Shown here piece by piece: positions 8,556-18,050 of a stretch of 64,000 nucleotides of DNA. The position numbers and the translations under genes are program-made. Origin of the DNA: Dyadobacter subterraneus. Its GTDB lineage: Bacteria; Bacteroidota; Bacteroidia; Cytophagales; Spirosomataceae. The stretch covers positions 1,240,001 to 1,304,000 of the forward strand of contig NZ_JACYGY010000001.1 in NCBI RefSeq assembly GCF_015221875.1, read 5' to 3'. Under the pieces are notes generated by a model, which ran no database searches, was not told the origin of the DNA, and saw only the letters and a program-made list of their open reading frames with translations. How positions within the stretch are numbered: position 1 is the first letter of the stretch; every line of letters begins with the position of its first letter.

Positions 8556-10514
8556 TTAATCAAATAGCGGCCAGTTTATCCCAAACGAAAATGACCGGCG
8601 CATGCCAAGATAACCGGGTGTTTGGTAATAACCCTTCGGTCCACCGATTCCCTGATTAACGTGAGCCATTTTAAAAGCAAGGCGTATGCGTTTGATACGA
8701 ATATTGGCAAAAATATCAGCTACAACATATTGCTGTACCTCAAAGGAATTCTGTAAATGAAACTGCTGGGTGATTGGCATGTACGCATCGGCAAAATAAG
8801 AAGACCGGTACATGGCCGAAATGCCAAGTTGGATAAATAAAACCTTTGCATAAGTAAAGTCAAAAGTCAGCTGTCCGCTCGCAAAATATTTGGGAATCCG
8901 GATGATGTCTTCGTTAGAATTAATTGTATAATAAGCCATCCCGGAAAGATTCCAGCGGTTCATGTGAATATTGGTAGTCGTGCCTATTTTAAGCAAACTA
9001 AAAGCACTGCCAAGCTGACGGGGAATTGAGGCAGTATCATAATAGACATAATTATTAATCAGATTGTATTGCACTTCCGGTGTCAGCTGAATGTTTTTTG
9101 TTTTCAGCGGAAGCGACCCATAAATGGTGTTTGTTCCGGTCAGTTTAAAATTATTCTGCCAGTCAAAATTATTGCTGATGTAGTTTTGGGCGATAAGGTC
9201 AGGAGATGTAAATATGCTCTGATAACCTGCTTTGATCCATTTGGTATCCAGTTCGCCCTTTAATTTAAAATCCCGTCCAAGTAAATGTTCAGCTTCGGCA
9301 GTAACATGTTGGGTCGAATCTTTCAGATAGTAACTCAGCCAAAGACCGACAATATTGTCAAATTTTAGTCCTGTTCGATAGGCAATGGTCACGTGACCCG
9401 TTGTGTTCGGTTCCTGGCCTGTTACATTCATTCCATACAAACGCTGCCTTATATAAGCCCGGTAATTGAAGCCTGAGAAAGTGCCCTTTATACCAATTTT
9501 ATTATCGAATAATTTGTAAAAAATATTCTGACGAATATTAGCAGTATCATACCTTGAAGCAGGATAAACACCATAGGTCACACCACGTGCGGCAGCCTTG
9601 TCAGTATAGCGGTTGATTGTACTTTTATAATCCGTTTGCGTGAAAACCTGAAAACCGTTGGCCAGTTTATATTGCTGATAAACATGAAAAACATGTCGCC
9701 TTTCCCACGAATTGGCATCATCACTTATTCTGGCCAGACCATCATAGGTATAAATCCCATCGCCGGTAGCGCTGGTATCAGGAATGACACCGCCCTGTTC
9801 ACGTACTTTTTGATTTAAATGACTGTAATGGGTCAGGATAAGATACTTTTTGTCCTTTGAAAAATAATGTCCCTGCAACAGGAAAGTCCAGTTCTGCCCC
9901 AATAATGCAGCGGAGTTGATCCCGTAAATTCCGTATTGTTTATTAGAAGTAAGGCGTTGACCCTGCATACCGAAATTAAAACGGGGATTAACGTTCTGAG
10001 AATAACCAAATCTTCCGAGCGTTGTTTTTCTTCCCCCAGAGCGGTAGGTCAGATCTGTGTATTGAGAGTGGGTATCAATGTATTGAATTTCGTCTTCCTG
10101 AATGGCATAAGGATCATAGGCGCGCATACCAAGCTGGGCACCAATATCCTGTCGCGGCTGAAAAAACAGATTTCTTGTTGCCGTTGCGGTATTTCCCAAA
10201 TCTACCAGTTTTCCGTAAGAACGATCAACGGGAGTCCATCTGTTAAAATCCGGCAAAAGCGTATCAACCAGATAACGTACTGAATCCCGGTTATTTATAA
10301 TGTCATTTTCGTAAAAATGAAGTGTAGTTTTCGGTCCGTAAATTGTTTTCGTACTGTCATCCAGAAGTGCTCCGCCTTTTCCTCCTTTTGCACCACCGCC
10401 ACCACCGCCTGGCATACTCATACCGCCGGGGAGTTTAACCTGCGCGGTTGCTGCGTATGGAAAAAGCAAAAAGCCGGATAAAGCAAGAAAAATAACAGAT
10501 AATAAAATTCTCAT
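8556..10514 (-). CDS. Putative outer-membrane porin (PF14121-like)
   Basis: I start this 652-residue protein at the ATG at 10514, because it opens directly with a classical signal peptide (MRILLSVIFLALSG...ATAQ). The longer frame would run back into lpxK. A glycine-rich linker (PGGMSMPGGGGGGAKGGKGG) follows. The rest alternates aromatic and polar residues, as in transmembrane beta-strands, and ends in phenylalanine-rich strands (RRSFSFGINWPLF), typical of a BAM-recognised C-terminus. These 'putative porin' proteins are common in Bacteroidota outer membranes, with unknown substrates. It lies 37 bp downstream of lpxK on the same strand, so the two envelope genes may be co-transcribed. Confidence 0.8.
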   Translation of the reverse strand: MRILLSVIFLALSGFLLFPYAATAQVKLPGGMSMPGGGGGGAKGGKGGALLDDSTKTIYGPKTTLHFYENDIINNRDSVRYLVDTLLPDFNRWTPVDRSYGKLVDLGNTATATRNLFFQPRQDIGAQLGMRAYDPYAIQEDEIQYIDTHSQYTDLTYRSGGRKTTLGRFGYSQNVNPRFNFGMQGQRLTSNKQYGIYGINSAALLGQNWTFLLQGHYFSKDKKYLILTHYSHLNQKVREQGGVIPDTSATGDGIYTYDGLARISDDANSWERRHVFHVYQQYKLANGFQVFTQTDYKSTINRYTDKAAARGVTYGVYPASRYDTANIRQNIFYKLFDNKIGIKGTFSGFNYRAYIRQRLYGMNVTGQEPNTTGHVTIAYRTGLKFDNIVGLWLSYYLKDSTQHVTAEAEHLLGRDFKLKGELDTKWIKAGYQSIFTSPDLIAQNYISNNFDWQNNFKLTGTNTIYGSLPLKTKNIQLTPEVQYNLINNYVYYDTASIPRQLGSAFSLLKIGTTTNIHMNRWNLSGMAYYTINSNEDIIRIPKYFASGQLTFDFTYAKVLFIQLGISAMYRSSYFADAYMPITQQFHLQNSFEVQQYVVADIFANIRIKRIRLAFKMAHVNQGIGGPKGYYQTPGYLGMRRSFSFGINWPLFD

Positions 10515-10551
10515 AAACGATTCTATAATTCCACCGATTTTAAGGATAGGG

Positions 10552-11586
10552 TTACAAAGTTTGGTTAGTAATCCAGCGATCAAATGGTTCGGTATCGGCT
10601 CCGAAATTTATCTCCATTGGCAAATAAGCAAAACGATCCAAAACTCCTGATCCGGCTGCAAGCGGTTTCAGCTTCACCATATCCTTTTCAGTAGTGACTA
10701 CAAAAGTATCGTTTTTTATGTACTTAATAAGATGTTCCAGATCCGTTGGCGTGTAATTGTGATGATCAGAAAAAATAATTTCCTTTACAACGTTATACTT
10801 GCTCCGAAGATATATAGTAAAGGGCAGTGGATTGGCAATACCGGCTGCGATTATAACATTTTTTAACAGAACAGGACGCTGATGATCATAAGAAACCGGC
10901 TGAGAATAACGAATGGAGGCAAAAAAAACAGGAACTCCGGGCCGACTGTATTTTTCTATCGACTGACGGATTTTTTGTTTTTCAATATTAGGTAAATCAG
11001 CGGGACTCTTGGTGACTACTATAACATCGGCTCTTTCTGCACCACTTCTTGTTTCGCGTAATCTTCCGGCCGGAAATGGTAAATCTTGATAAAACGGGCG
11101 GTTGAAATCGCTTAATAAAATATTGATATCCCGATGAATGGCCCGGTGTTGATAGGCGTCGTCGAGCAGAAGAAGATTTCGTTCCGGAAACTTTTCATAA
11201 ATGGAAAAAGCGCCTTTTACACGGTTTTCACAAACGGCAACAACAATGTTTTTCCCAAATTTTGAAAAATATTGTAAAGGCTCGTCTCCTATGTACGAGG
11301 CAGTGGAATTGTCGCCGGCAAACAGCAAACCTTTTGTTTTTCTTCCATAACCTCTGCTCAGAATGGCGATCTGGTATTTTGAACCAAGAATTTTGGTAAG
11401 ATACTCAACCATAGGTGTTTTTCCGGTTCCGCCTACGGTGATGTTGCCAATTGAAATCGTGAACTGAGGAGGCTTTTGAGATGAAAAAATCCGGACGTTA
11501 TAGAAGAAATTCCGTAGCAAGGTTATCCAACCATATACCAGCGAAAAAGGTGTTAATATTATTTTTATCCAATTATGTTCTGCCAT
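10552..11586 (-). CDS. lpxK: Tetraacyldisaccharide 4'-kinase
   Basis: LpxK phosphorylates the 4' position of the tetraacyl disaccharide-1-phosphate to give lipid IVA in lipid A synthesis, at the inner face of the cytoplasmic membrane. The 344-residue protein has an N-terminal membrane-associated helix (FSLVYGWITLLRNFFYNVR). The family Walker A, SIGNITVGGTGKTP, spans about 45-58. The LLLDDAYQHR motif is near 140, and the late STEKD-like TTEKDMVKLKP is near 300. The length is normal. It is divergent from menC, with only 67 bp between them. Confidence 0.93.
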   Translation of the reverse strand: MAEHNWIKIILTPFSLVYGWITLLRNFFYNVRIFSSQKPPQFTISIGNITVGGTGKTPMVEYLTKILGSKYQIAILSRGYGRKTKGLLFAGDNSTASYIGDEPLQYFSKFGKNIVVAVCENRVKGAFSIYEKFPERNLLLLDDAYQHRAIHRDINILLSDFNRPFYQDLPFPAGRLRETRSGAERADVIVVTKSPADLPNIEKQKIRQSIEKYSRPGVPVFFASIRYSQPVSYDHQRPVLLKNVIIAAGIANPLPFTIYLRSKYNVVKEIIFSDHHNYTPTDLEHLIKYIKNDTFVVTTEKDMVKLKPLAAGSGVLDRFAYLPMEINFGADTEPFDRWITNQTL

Positions 11587-11653
11587 CTTATCTGCATAAT
11601 TACATATTTTTTGGTTAATATTGTTCCCCGAAAAAAAACTGACACCATAAAAT

Positions 11654-12751
11654 ATGCCTTTAAGAATTGTGTTTCAACCCTATACACTTCATTTTCGAAT
11701 GGAGGCCGGTACGTCACGTGGGGTGCTGAAACAAAAAACTTCCTGGCTTTTGAAAGTGACAGATATCGAACAGCCTGGCATTGAGGGATATGGCGAATGC
11801 GGTCCGCTTCCGGGATTAAGTTTTGATGACCTTCCTGATTTCAAAGAACAACTGACTGAGGTTTGCGAGCTTTTCAATCAGCTGGATCTGGACGTTTTTC
11901 CTTTCAATCTTGCCATTATTTTACAGCAGGTTATTCCCGATCATTTGCCTTCGATCAGGTGCGGAATTGAAATGGCTTTGCTTGATTTTATGAACGGCGG
12001 ACAGCGGATTCAATATAAAAATGCTTTTTCAAAAGGTGAAAAAGGTATCCCGATGAATGGGTTGATCTGGATGGGATCGTATGATCACATGGCGGAACAG
12101 ATTGAACAAAAACTGACACAGGGATATACCACGCTGAAAATGAAAGTGGGCGCTATTAATTTCGAACAGGAATGCCGGGTGCTTGAATCTGTTCGTTCCC
12201 GGTTTTCTGCGGATCAGATCACATTACGTGTTGATGCCAATGGCGCTTTTCAACCTGACGAAGTTTATTCAAAATTACAACGACTTTCAGAATTTGAACT
12301 GCATTCCATCGAGCAGCCGATTAAAGCAGGGCAATTGGATTTATTAACCGAAGTTTGTGCAAATTCTCCTGTTCCGGTGGCGCTGGATGAAGAATTGATC
12401 GGAATATTTGATTACCGAAAGAAATTTGCACTTTTAAAACAAACCCAACCACCTTTTATTATTTTGAAGCCGACGCTTCTTGGTGGTTTTCAGCATTGTA
12501 AAGACTGGATTGAAATCGCGAACAGACTTTCAATAGGCTGGTGGATGACTTCTGCATTGGAATCAAATATTGGTTTAAACGCAATCGCTCAATTTACAGC
12601 AACTTTTGATAATCAGCTTCCACAGGGACTTGGTACCGGCCAGCTATATCATAATAATATTGATTCTCCGTTGAAATCGGAAAATGGATTTTTGTTTTAC
12701 GATAAAACGCAATCGTGGAATATAAATCTGGACGAAAATGCCTGGTGCTAA
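11654..12751 (+). CDS. menC: o-Succinylbenzoate synthase (enolase superfamily)
   Basis: A 365-residue muconate-lactonizing-subgroup enolase. All expected active-site residues can be placed: the acid/base pair K162/K164 (LKMKVG), metal ligands D194 (RVDANG), E220 (IEQP) and D245 (LDEE), and the opposite lysine K272 (ILKPTLLGG). MenC dehydrates SHCHC to o-succinylbenzoate in menaquinone synthesis, the main quinone of Bacteroidota. Dipeptide epimerases share the fold and the K-D-E-D-K set, so function is a strong inference rather than proof. The DEELIG segment supports MenC. No other men genes are adjacent. Confidence 0.75.
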   Translation: MPLRIVFQPYTLHFRMEAGTSRGVLKQKTSWLLKVTDIEQPGIEGYGECGPLPGLSFDDLPDFKEQLTEVCELFNQLDLDVFPFNLAIILQQVIPDHLPSIRCGIEMALLDFMNGGQRIQYKNAFSKGEKGIPMNGLIWMGSYDHMAEQIEQKLTQGYTTLKMKVGAINFEQECRVLESVRSRFSADQITLRVDANGAFQPDEVYSKLQRLSEFELHSIEQPIKAGQLDLLTEVCANSPVPVALDEELIGIFDYRKKFALLKQTQPPFIILKPTLLGGFQHCKDWIEIANRLSIGWWMTSALESNIGLNAIAQFTATFDNQLPQGLGTGQLYHNNIDSPLKSENGFLFYDKTQSWNINLDENAWC

Positions 12752-12758
12752 CCGGCTT

Positions 12759-13229
12759 TTACCAACTGTGTATCCGCTGATAGAAGTGTCTTATGGTATC
12801 GGCCTCGGAAGAATATTTAGGTGTTATTTCGCTGGTTATGAGATTTATATCATTATATATGGAATCAGTGGGTAGTCCGAAAATCTTCAATTGGGCATCG
12901 CCGTTATATTTGAGCAACATACTTTTTGTCTCCCAATTGTCATCTAATACTTTACTGATCAGAAAATTTGTTTCAAGCGAATCGTTCTTGTAAAAGTCAA
13001 TTTTATAAGCTCCAATTTTTTGGTCATAAGAATATTCCATCGTTTTTGCATATCCCGCATCTTTCGCCAAAATCGTTTTGGAAGGAGTAGTCGTTTTGAT
13101 CCATTGCCACTTTCCAGGTAGATAACCTGATATTGAATTAGATCTTGGCCCGCATCCGCAGCTTTTCTCACAGGAAGAGAAACATGCTGCGGCAATAATG
13201 GCAGAGAGGTACAATAATTTTTTTATCAT
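12759..13229 (-). CDS. Hypothetical lipoprotein (156 aa)
   Basis: I use the ATG at 13229, since the protein then begins with MIKKLLYLSAIIAAACFSSC, a signal peptide with its lipobox cysteine at residue 20. An unusual cysteine-glycine cluster (EKSCGCGP) follows at once. The remainder contains LPGKWQWIKTTTPSKTI and reads like a small lipocalin- or META-like beta domain (a 'GxW' opening), which Bacteroidota export in many copies. The exact family is uncertain. The gene converges on menC with 7 bp between stops and lies downstream of hemF. Confidence 0.75.
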   Translation of the reverse strand: MIKKLLYLSAIIAAACFSSCEKSCGCGPRSNSISGYLPGKWQWIKTTTPSKTILAKDAGYAKTMEYSYDQKIGAYKIDFYKNDSLETNFLISKVLDDNWETKSMLLKYNGDAQLKIFGLPTDSIYNDINLITSEITPKYSSEADTIRHFYQRIHSW

Positions 13230-13299
13230 GGTCAATTTTTGAGGATTACCTATTTTATGACCATAGTTCTGTTCAAATGGTTGTAAATGAATAAAATAA

Positions 13300-14217
13300 T
13301 TAATCAGCCCAGTCAACACCTTTTCGCAGCCAGTTAAGCGTAGCTGCCTCTTCTGAATTTTCCTCTGGTATAAAATTATACTCCCAATTAGCCTGCGGAG
13401 GCAAACTCATCAAAATAGATTCTGTCCGTCCATTCGTTTCCAGCCCGAATTTCGTCCCACGATCCCAGACCAGATTAAATTCCACATAGCGGCCGCGACG
13501 AAGATATTGCCATTGTTTTTGTTTTTCGGAAAAAGAATCGTCACGATGTTTTTTCATGAAAGAAGTATAGACAGGAGCGAAGCTTTCGCCGATCTCTTTT
13601 ACAAAAGCAAAAAGTTCTTCTTTTGATAGATTGCTTCCATAACCCGCTTCATCCGGTTTCAGGTAGTCAAAAAAGATTCCGCCAATGCCGCGTGTTTCGT
13701 TTCTGTGTTGGATGAAAAAGTAATCGTCTGCCCAGATTTTAAATTTGGGATAAAAATCGGTGTGATGTTTATCGCAGGCAGTTTTCAGATGTGCGTGAAA
13801 GGTTTTTGCATCTTCTTCCACAACGTAATGTGGCGTTAAATCAATGCCGCCGCCAAACCAGCAAGTTCCGTTGCTCAGCTCAAAATATCTTACATTCATG
13901 TGAATAATAGGCACATGCGGATTTTTTGGATGCATCACAATGGATACGCCGGTGGCTGTAAAATGAAAATCATCCGTATCATTCAACTGCATTTGCTGAC
14001 GCAGGCGCGGATGAACTTCACCTTTGACGCTTGAAAAATTTACGCCTCCTTTTTCAATAACATTTCCATTCTGGATTAATCTTGTGCGTCCACCGCCCCC
14101 TGAATGATGTTCCCAAAGATCTTCTTTGAATTTTCCCAGACCATCTTCATTTTCAATGGCTGCGCAAATATTATCCTGTAATTGTTTGAAAAAGCCTTCT
14201 ATATCTTCAACTGTCAT
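13300..14217 (-). CDS. hemF: Oxygen-dependent coproporphyrinogen III oxidase
   Basis: HemF oxidatively decarboxylates coproporphyrinogen III to protoporphyrinogen IX in haem synthesis, using O2. The 305-residue protein has the signature GGGGRTRLIQNGNVIEKGG at 40-58. Further blocks are WFGGGIDLTPHY, RGIGGIFFDY, FVKEIGESF, and near the C-terminus RRGRYVEFNLVWDRGTKFGL with MSLPP. These are the hallmark blocks of the family, in the right order. It is cytoplasmic and of normal length. Presence of this enzyme implies aerobic growth. A small lipoprotein gene follows on the same strand. Confidence 0.95.
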   Translation of the reverse strand: MTVEDIEGFFKQLQDNICAAIENEDGLGKFKEDLWEHHSGGGGRTRLIQNGNVIEKGGVNFSSVKGEVHPRLRQQMQLNDTDDFHFTATGVSIVMHPKNPHVPIIHMNVRYFELSNGTCWFGGGIDLTPHYVVEEDAKTFHAHLKTACDKHHTDFYPKFKIWADDYFFIQHRNETRGIGGIFFDYLKPDEAGYGSNLSKEELFAFVKEIGESFAPVYTSFMKKHRDDSFSEKQKQWQYLRRGRYVEFNLVWDRGTKFGLETNGRTESILMSLPPQANWEYNFIPEENSEEAATLNWLRKGVDWAD

Positions 14218-14323
14218 TATAAATCTAAAATTGTGCGAGGCGAAATTACGATAAATTTAAAAGCGGGATAAACTGTTTTTAAAATTGACAGTTTAGATGT
14301 CAGCTATCTGATCAGGTCTATGG

Positions 14324-15553
14324 TTATTTTTCCAGATAAGCCGGATGCTGCCCAACGAATTGGATACCGGCAGACCCGACATTACCAAGATATCTCCGGG
14401 CAGCGACTACCGTTCTGGTTTCAAAATCGTCATAATTTGGAGCATCGGGTTTCATGCTGCTTATCCGGACATTTCCGGATGCATGAATAAATTCACCATC
14501 ACCAAGATACAAAGCAACATGGGTTACCCTGGCGTCAGGTGATCTATTTTTTCCGCTGGCAAAAAATATCAGATCTCCTGATTTTAAATTTTTAAGTGCA
14601 TCTTCAAGATTTAACTTGTCATTTCTCAAAACAGCGACAGGCTCACCAGCCATAACCTGCTGGGATGCGTCGCGAGGAATAATAATTCCATTCATGAAAA
14701 AGGCCGTTTTGGTGAACCCACTGCAATCCACGCCTTTCACAGAAGTTCCGCCCCACAAATAGGGGACACCGATCATTGTTTTAGCAATATTGATAATCTG
14801 TTCCGGGTTTGGAGAAGGTCTTTTTAGCCATTTTTCATAATCAACAACTTGCTCCTGCGGAATAAATGCGGTTCGGCCATCCGGATAAATGACTTTATAA
14901 AATCCTTTTTGTTTACCATCACTAACCAAAATATCGCCCATTACCAGATCTGAAACCCTTTGGGATTTTCGGTCCGGGATTGTGTAGGCGTGGCCAAAAT
15001 CATCGACAAAAATGAGCTTGTTTTTTTGTTTCCAGCTGGCCATTTCAGCAGCTGTTTTTAAGGAAATCGCTCCTGCGTCAAGCCAGGATATATAGCCATC
15101 CGGTGTACGGACCAGATAATAATATCCCTCTTTTTTAAGAATATCGAGTGGTGTTCCCAGCAATGATTGCGTCGCAAGTTCGGCCGCATTCTTGGGATTT
15201 GATCGGATATTTACCACGGAAAGATTAACAAGCGCGTAGATTTTTTCTCCTAAATTTTTGGCTGGCAGCGTTTGAACAGGAATCTTAATTTTGACTCCCT
15301 CTTTGATCAGTGTATCCGAAAACTTTTGAGCTGCTTTAAGTTCTGTTGTTTCAAAATAGTTATTGCCTGAACTATCGACCATGATTTGGAAAACGGCTGT
15401 CCGCTTATCAGGAGCATATTCCTTTGCGACGGCTTCTGCTATGGCGAATATTTTCCTGACATTGACAGAATCGGTGGAAATCCGCTGGTTTTGACCTCTT
15501 GAAATGAGGGGTAAAAGCAGCGTACAGAAAAGGCAAAATTTATAAGCTTTCAT
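14324..15553 (-). CDS. Secreted NlpC/P60 endopeptidase with SH3 domains
   Basis: This 409-residue protein starts with a signal peptide (MKAYKFCLFCTLLLPLISRGQ). Two bacterial SH3-type modules follow (about 105-165 and 180-240; VVNIRSNP and SWLDAG are typical). The C-terminal domain is an NlpC/P60 (C40) cysteine peptidase with catalytic C277 in GVDCSGF, H345 in THVALYLGD and H357 in FIHASG. Such enzymes cut the gamma-D-Glu-diamino-acid bond in peptidoglycan stem peptides, and the SH3 modules position the wall. It is transcribed alone, pointing away from ssrA. Confidence 0.9.
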   Translation of the reverse strand: MKAYKFCLFCTLLLPLISRGQNQRISTDSVNVRKIFAIAEAVAKEYAPDKRTAVFQIMVDSSGNNYFETTELKAAQKFSDTLIKEGVKIKIPVQTLPAKNLGEKIYALVNLSVVNIRSNPKNAAELATQSLLGTPLDILKKEGYYYLVRTPDGYISWLDAGAISLKTAAEMASWKQKNKLIFVDDFGHAYTIPDRKSQRVSDLVMGDILVSDGKQKGFYKVIYPDGRTAFIPQEQVVDYEKWLKRPSPNPEQIINIAKTMIGVPYLWGGTSVKGVDCSGFTKTAFFMNGIIIPRDASQQVMAGEPVAVLRNDKLNLEDALKNLKSGDLIFFASGKNRSPDARVTHVALYLGDGEFIHASGNVRISSMKPDAPNYDDFETRTVVAARRYLGNVGSAGIQFVGQHPAYLEK

Positions 15554-15859
15554 AAAATGTAATTAACAGGTAAGCTAGCACAAACAAGAAAATAATCCAA
15601 GTTTGAAAAATTCGTGGGCTTGTAAAGTAAACGGAAGTGATTATTGAATTTAAATTAACAGTAAATTTTGTCAATTAAATTAAAAACGGTTGTAAGATTA
15701 TTCCGGTTGATTTTAAGGAGTTTACATCATGTTGAGAAAATAAATATTAAGCCCGGCACCGTTTTCGGCAAAAGAAGGGGAACCATCCAGAAAAGATTTT
15801 TGTCTAATACCAGCAGCCAATCGGGTGATTTATCACACGTTATTTTCTGCGCCGCTTTT
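15554..15859. other. Intergenic region upstream of ssrA
   Basis: About 306 bp lies between the divergent peptidase gene and the tmRNA. Short frames here carry no protein-like sequence. It should hold the ssrA promoter, but I cannot point to a convincing -33/-7 pair. Confidence 0.6.
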
Positions 15860-16229
15860 GGGGGCGACTGGAATTGACAGCGGGTTGGGGTTCTGTGTGT
15901 AAGCATGTCGGGAGCTGGGGGTACCTCCCGTAAATAATACCTTTCAAACAATAACTGGCGAAAATACTTACGCCATGGCTGCTTAATCCGGAGGATCTAG
16001 CAAATGCCATCATCCCTCCAACCTACGCACTGATGGTTGGGCTCCGGGGTGTCGCAAATCAGTGCTGGTTGGCATAGTGGTACGGAAAGCCAACGAGACC
16101 CTAGCACCTAAGGCCAAGACGCGGGTCCGCCGTGAACCTTGTCTGGCTCGAAAATTCAATCGCGGATAAGCATGTAGAAGGCGCAGGGTTTCCCTGTTCT
16201 GGACGAGGGTTCGAATCCCTCCGTCTCCA
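15860..16229 (+). ncRNA. ssrA: Transfer-messenger RNA (tmRNA)
   Basis: The tRNA-like ends pair: 5' GGGGGCG at 15860-15866 with 3' CGTCTCC at 16222-16228 (two G-U), followed by discriminator A. The T arm GAGGG-TTCGAAT-CCCTC stands just before it, at about 16204-16220. The mRNA-like part encodes the proteolysis tag GENTYAMAA followed by TAA at 15957-15986, matching the Bacteroidota tag style (GE-x-x-YALAA/AMAA). CCA is not encoded. Together with SmpB, tmRNA rescues stalled ribosomes and marks the nascent chains. A strong terminator follows. The 3' end faces a tyrosine integrase 253 bp away, so it likely serves as an attachment site. Confidence 0.95.
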
Positions 16230-16253
16230 CTGATAATACTTACAAAAACAATT

Positions 16254-16291
16254 AAATGTCTGCAAATCAACGATTTGCAGACATTTTTTTT
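16254..16291 (+). terminator. tmRNA terminator
   Basis: A perfect 15-bp inverted repeat (AAATGTCTGCAAATC and its complement) has a 3-nt loop and is followed by a run of T. It lies 24 bp behind the ssrA 3' end. Confidence 0.92.
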
Positions 16292-16330
16292 GCTTTGTTC
16301 CTACCAAAATGTTCATTTATTCCCAGTATT

Positions 16331-16380
16331 TAGGTGAGCAATTAGGTGAGCAGCTAAAAGCGATGAAAAATGTGCTCACC
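16331..16380. repeat. GGTGAGCA repeats between ssrA and integrase
   Basis: TAGGTGAGCA occurs at 16331-16340 and again at 16343-16352, with the inverted core TGCTCACC at 16373-16380. Three copies in 50 bp, between a putative attachment site and the integrase gene, suggest arm-type integrase or excisionase binding sites. This is an inference from position. Confidence 0.45.
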
Positions 16381-16482
16381 CAAATGCTTGTAAACTGTTG
16401 ATATATAGCCTGTTTACTGTATTAACATCTTGATTTTAGTTGGCTACGGTCTTATTTTTAATCATAATTAAATTAGATTGTT

Positions 16483-17715
16483 ATGTTGACAAAAAGCTTC
16501 ACAATGTTTTATTACCTGAAGAAACGTAATAACTACGTAAAAGGAAATCTTCCGATTTATTTAAGGCTTACAATCGATGGTAAGCGTGTTGAACTCGCTA
16601 CTAAGAGAGAATGTGAACCAGAGAAATGGAATTCTTCGGCGGGCAGGAAAAGCGGAAATAAGGAAGAGGTAAAATTATTGAATGCGTATCTTGACACCGT
16701 ACAAGCCAAAGTTTACGAGATACACCGCCAACTTATTTCTGATGGCAAAGAAATAACTGCTGAGGTTATCAAAGATAAATTAATGGGCGTGGCAGATAAA
16801 CCTAAAATGATTTTGGAAGTGTTTCAAAGGCACAATGAGAAACTGCGTAGTCTGGCTGGTAATGAATATGCATTTGGAACCGTCGTACGTTATGAAACGT
16901 CACTAGAACACACTAAAAACTTTATATTTTGGAAATTTAAAGAACAGGATTTTGACATCAATAAGCTCAATTATGAGTTTATATCCGAATATGAATTCTG
17001 GCTTAAAACAGTGCGGAAATGTGGGCATAATACAGCGATGAAATATTTAGCGAATTTCAAAAAGATTGTTCTAATCTGCGTCAAAAACGGATGGCTTGCA
17101 AAAGACCCGTTTTTTGCTTTCAAATTAGGGAAAAGGGAAGTGGATAGAGAAGCCTTAAATGCAAATGAAGTAAACGAAATCGCAAAAAAAGTTTTTGTCT
17201 CGCCACGGCTTAATCAGGTAAGGGATATCTTCCTTTTTTGTTGCTATACCGGGCTTTCTTACGTTGATGTACATAAATTAAAACGGTCGGAAGTGATTGA
17301 TGGAATCGATGGTGAAAAATGGTTAGTCATCAAGCGACAGAAAACCGATTCTCCATCGCGAGTTCCTATTCTTCCCTTTGCTTGGGAAATTCTTGAAAAA
17401 TATAATGACCATCCACAATGCAATGTGAAAGGGCAGCTATTGCCTGTTTTAACTAACCAGCGAATGAATTCCTATTTGAAGGAAATTGGTGACATTTGTG
17501 GAATAGAAAAAACAATCACATTTCATTTGGCTCGGCATACATTTGCTACGACAATAACATTGACCAATGGAGTTCCTATTGAAAGTGTTTCAAAGATGCT
17601 CGGACACCGTTCCCTTAGAACCACCCAGCAGTATGCGAAAATTGTTGACAAGAAGATAAGCGATGATATGGCTAATTTGAGAAAAGTTTTAGAGCAGAAA
17701 AGAAACTACAATTAA
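16483..17715 (+). CDS. Tyrosine recombinase/integrase of an ssrA-inserted island
   Basis: The 410-residue protein has an N-terminal arm-binding domain (about 10-90), a SAM-like core-binding domain (about 105-215) and a C-terminal catalytic domain. H348-x-x-R351 (HLARHTF), H375 (LGHRS) and the nucleophile Y384 are present. The first catalytic arginine is replaced: the usual TGLR motif reads TGLS (S259) in CYTGLSYVDVHKL. Loss of this arginine is known in Bacteroidota integrases of the IntDOT type, so the enzyme need not be dead. Its place right behind the ssrA 3' end and its orientation away from it fit a site-specific island integrase. Confidence 0.92.
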   Translation: MLTKSFTMFYYLKKRNNYVKGNLPIYLRLTIDGKRVELATKRECEPEKWNSSAGRKSGNKEEVKLLNAYLDTVQAKVYEIHRQLISDGKEITAEVIKDKLMGVADKPKMILEVFQRHNEKLRSLAGNEYAFGTVVRYETSLEHTKNFIFWKFKEQDFDINKLNYEFISEYEFWLKTVRKCGHNTAMKYLANFKKIVLICVKNGWLAKDPFFAFKLGKREVDREALNANEVNEIAKKVFVSPRLNQVRDIFLFCCYTGLSYVDVHKLKRSEVIDGIDGEKWLVIKRQKTDSPSRVPILPFAWEILEKYNDHPQCNVKGQLLPVLTNQRMNSYLKEIGDICGIEKTITFHLARHTFATTITLTNGVPIESVSKMLGHRSLRTTQQYAKIVDKKISDDMANLRKVLEQKRNYN

Positions 17716-18050
17716 CATCGATCTTAAAGTGGTATATATTCGGAAACATATAACAACCGAAAATTCCTCGGTTGTTATATGGTAATTATTAAGGCGATTG
17801 TAAAAATAAAATGGTGGTTTTTGTTATACAGGCAGTGGAGAATTACTGTTTCAAAATATCAGAGGTTACATGTACTTTCAAATTGTCTGTTATTTAGGGA
17901 CACTTAAAGGAGGAACTCAAATCATCCAAAGGTTGATTTTGCTATAATTCAATGCTTATAGTATTTATTGTTACCAATTTAACCATTATATGAGACATAT
18001 TTACTTTAAACAATGTTAGCATACGAGTCGATACCGTTATAGATAAAGGG
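17716..18050. other. Intergenic region with integrase hairpin
   Basis: A perfect 14-bp inverted repeat (17747-17760 and 17768-17781, 7-nt loop, core ATAACAACCGA) lies 31 bp behind the integrase stop and probably terminates its transcript, although the T-tract is poor. The remaining 270 bp should hold the promoter of the Crp/Fnr gene. I see no gene. Confidence 0.5.

Noticed and set aside
15668..15951. Short frames on both strands around the tmRNA 5' end
   Set aside because: They overlap the structured RNA and its promoter and have no protein-like composition.
16010..16316. Minus-strand frames containing WRRRDSNPRPEQ-like sequence
   Set aside because: They are antisense to the tmRNA 3' end and its terminator; this sequence is a well-known artefact of translating tRNA/tmRNA genes.
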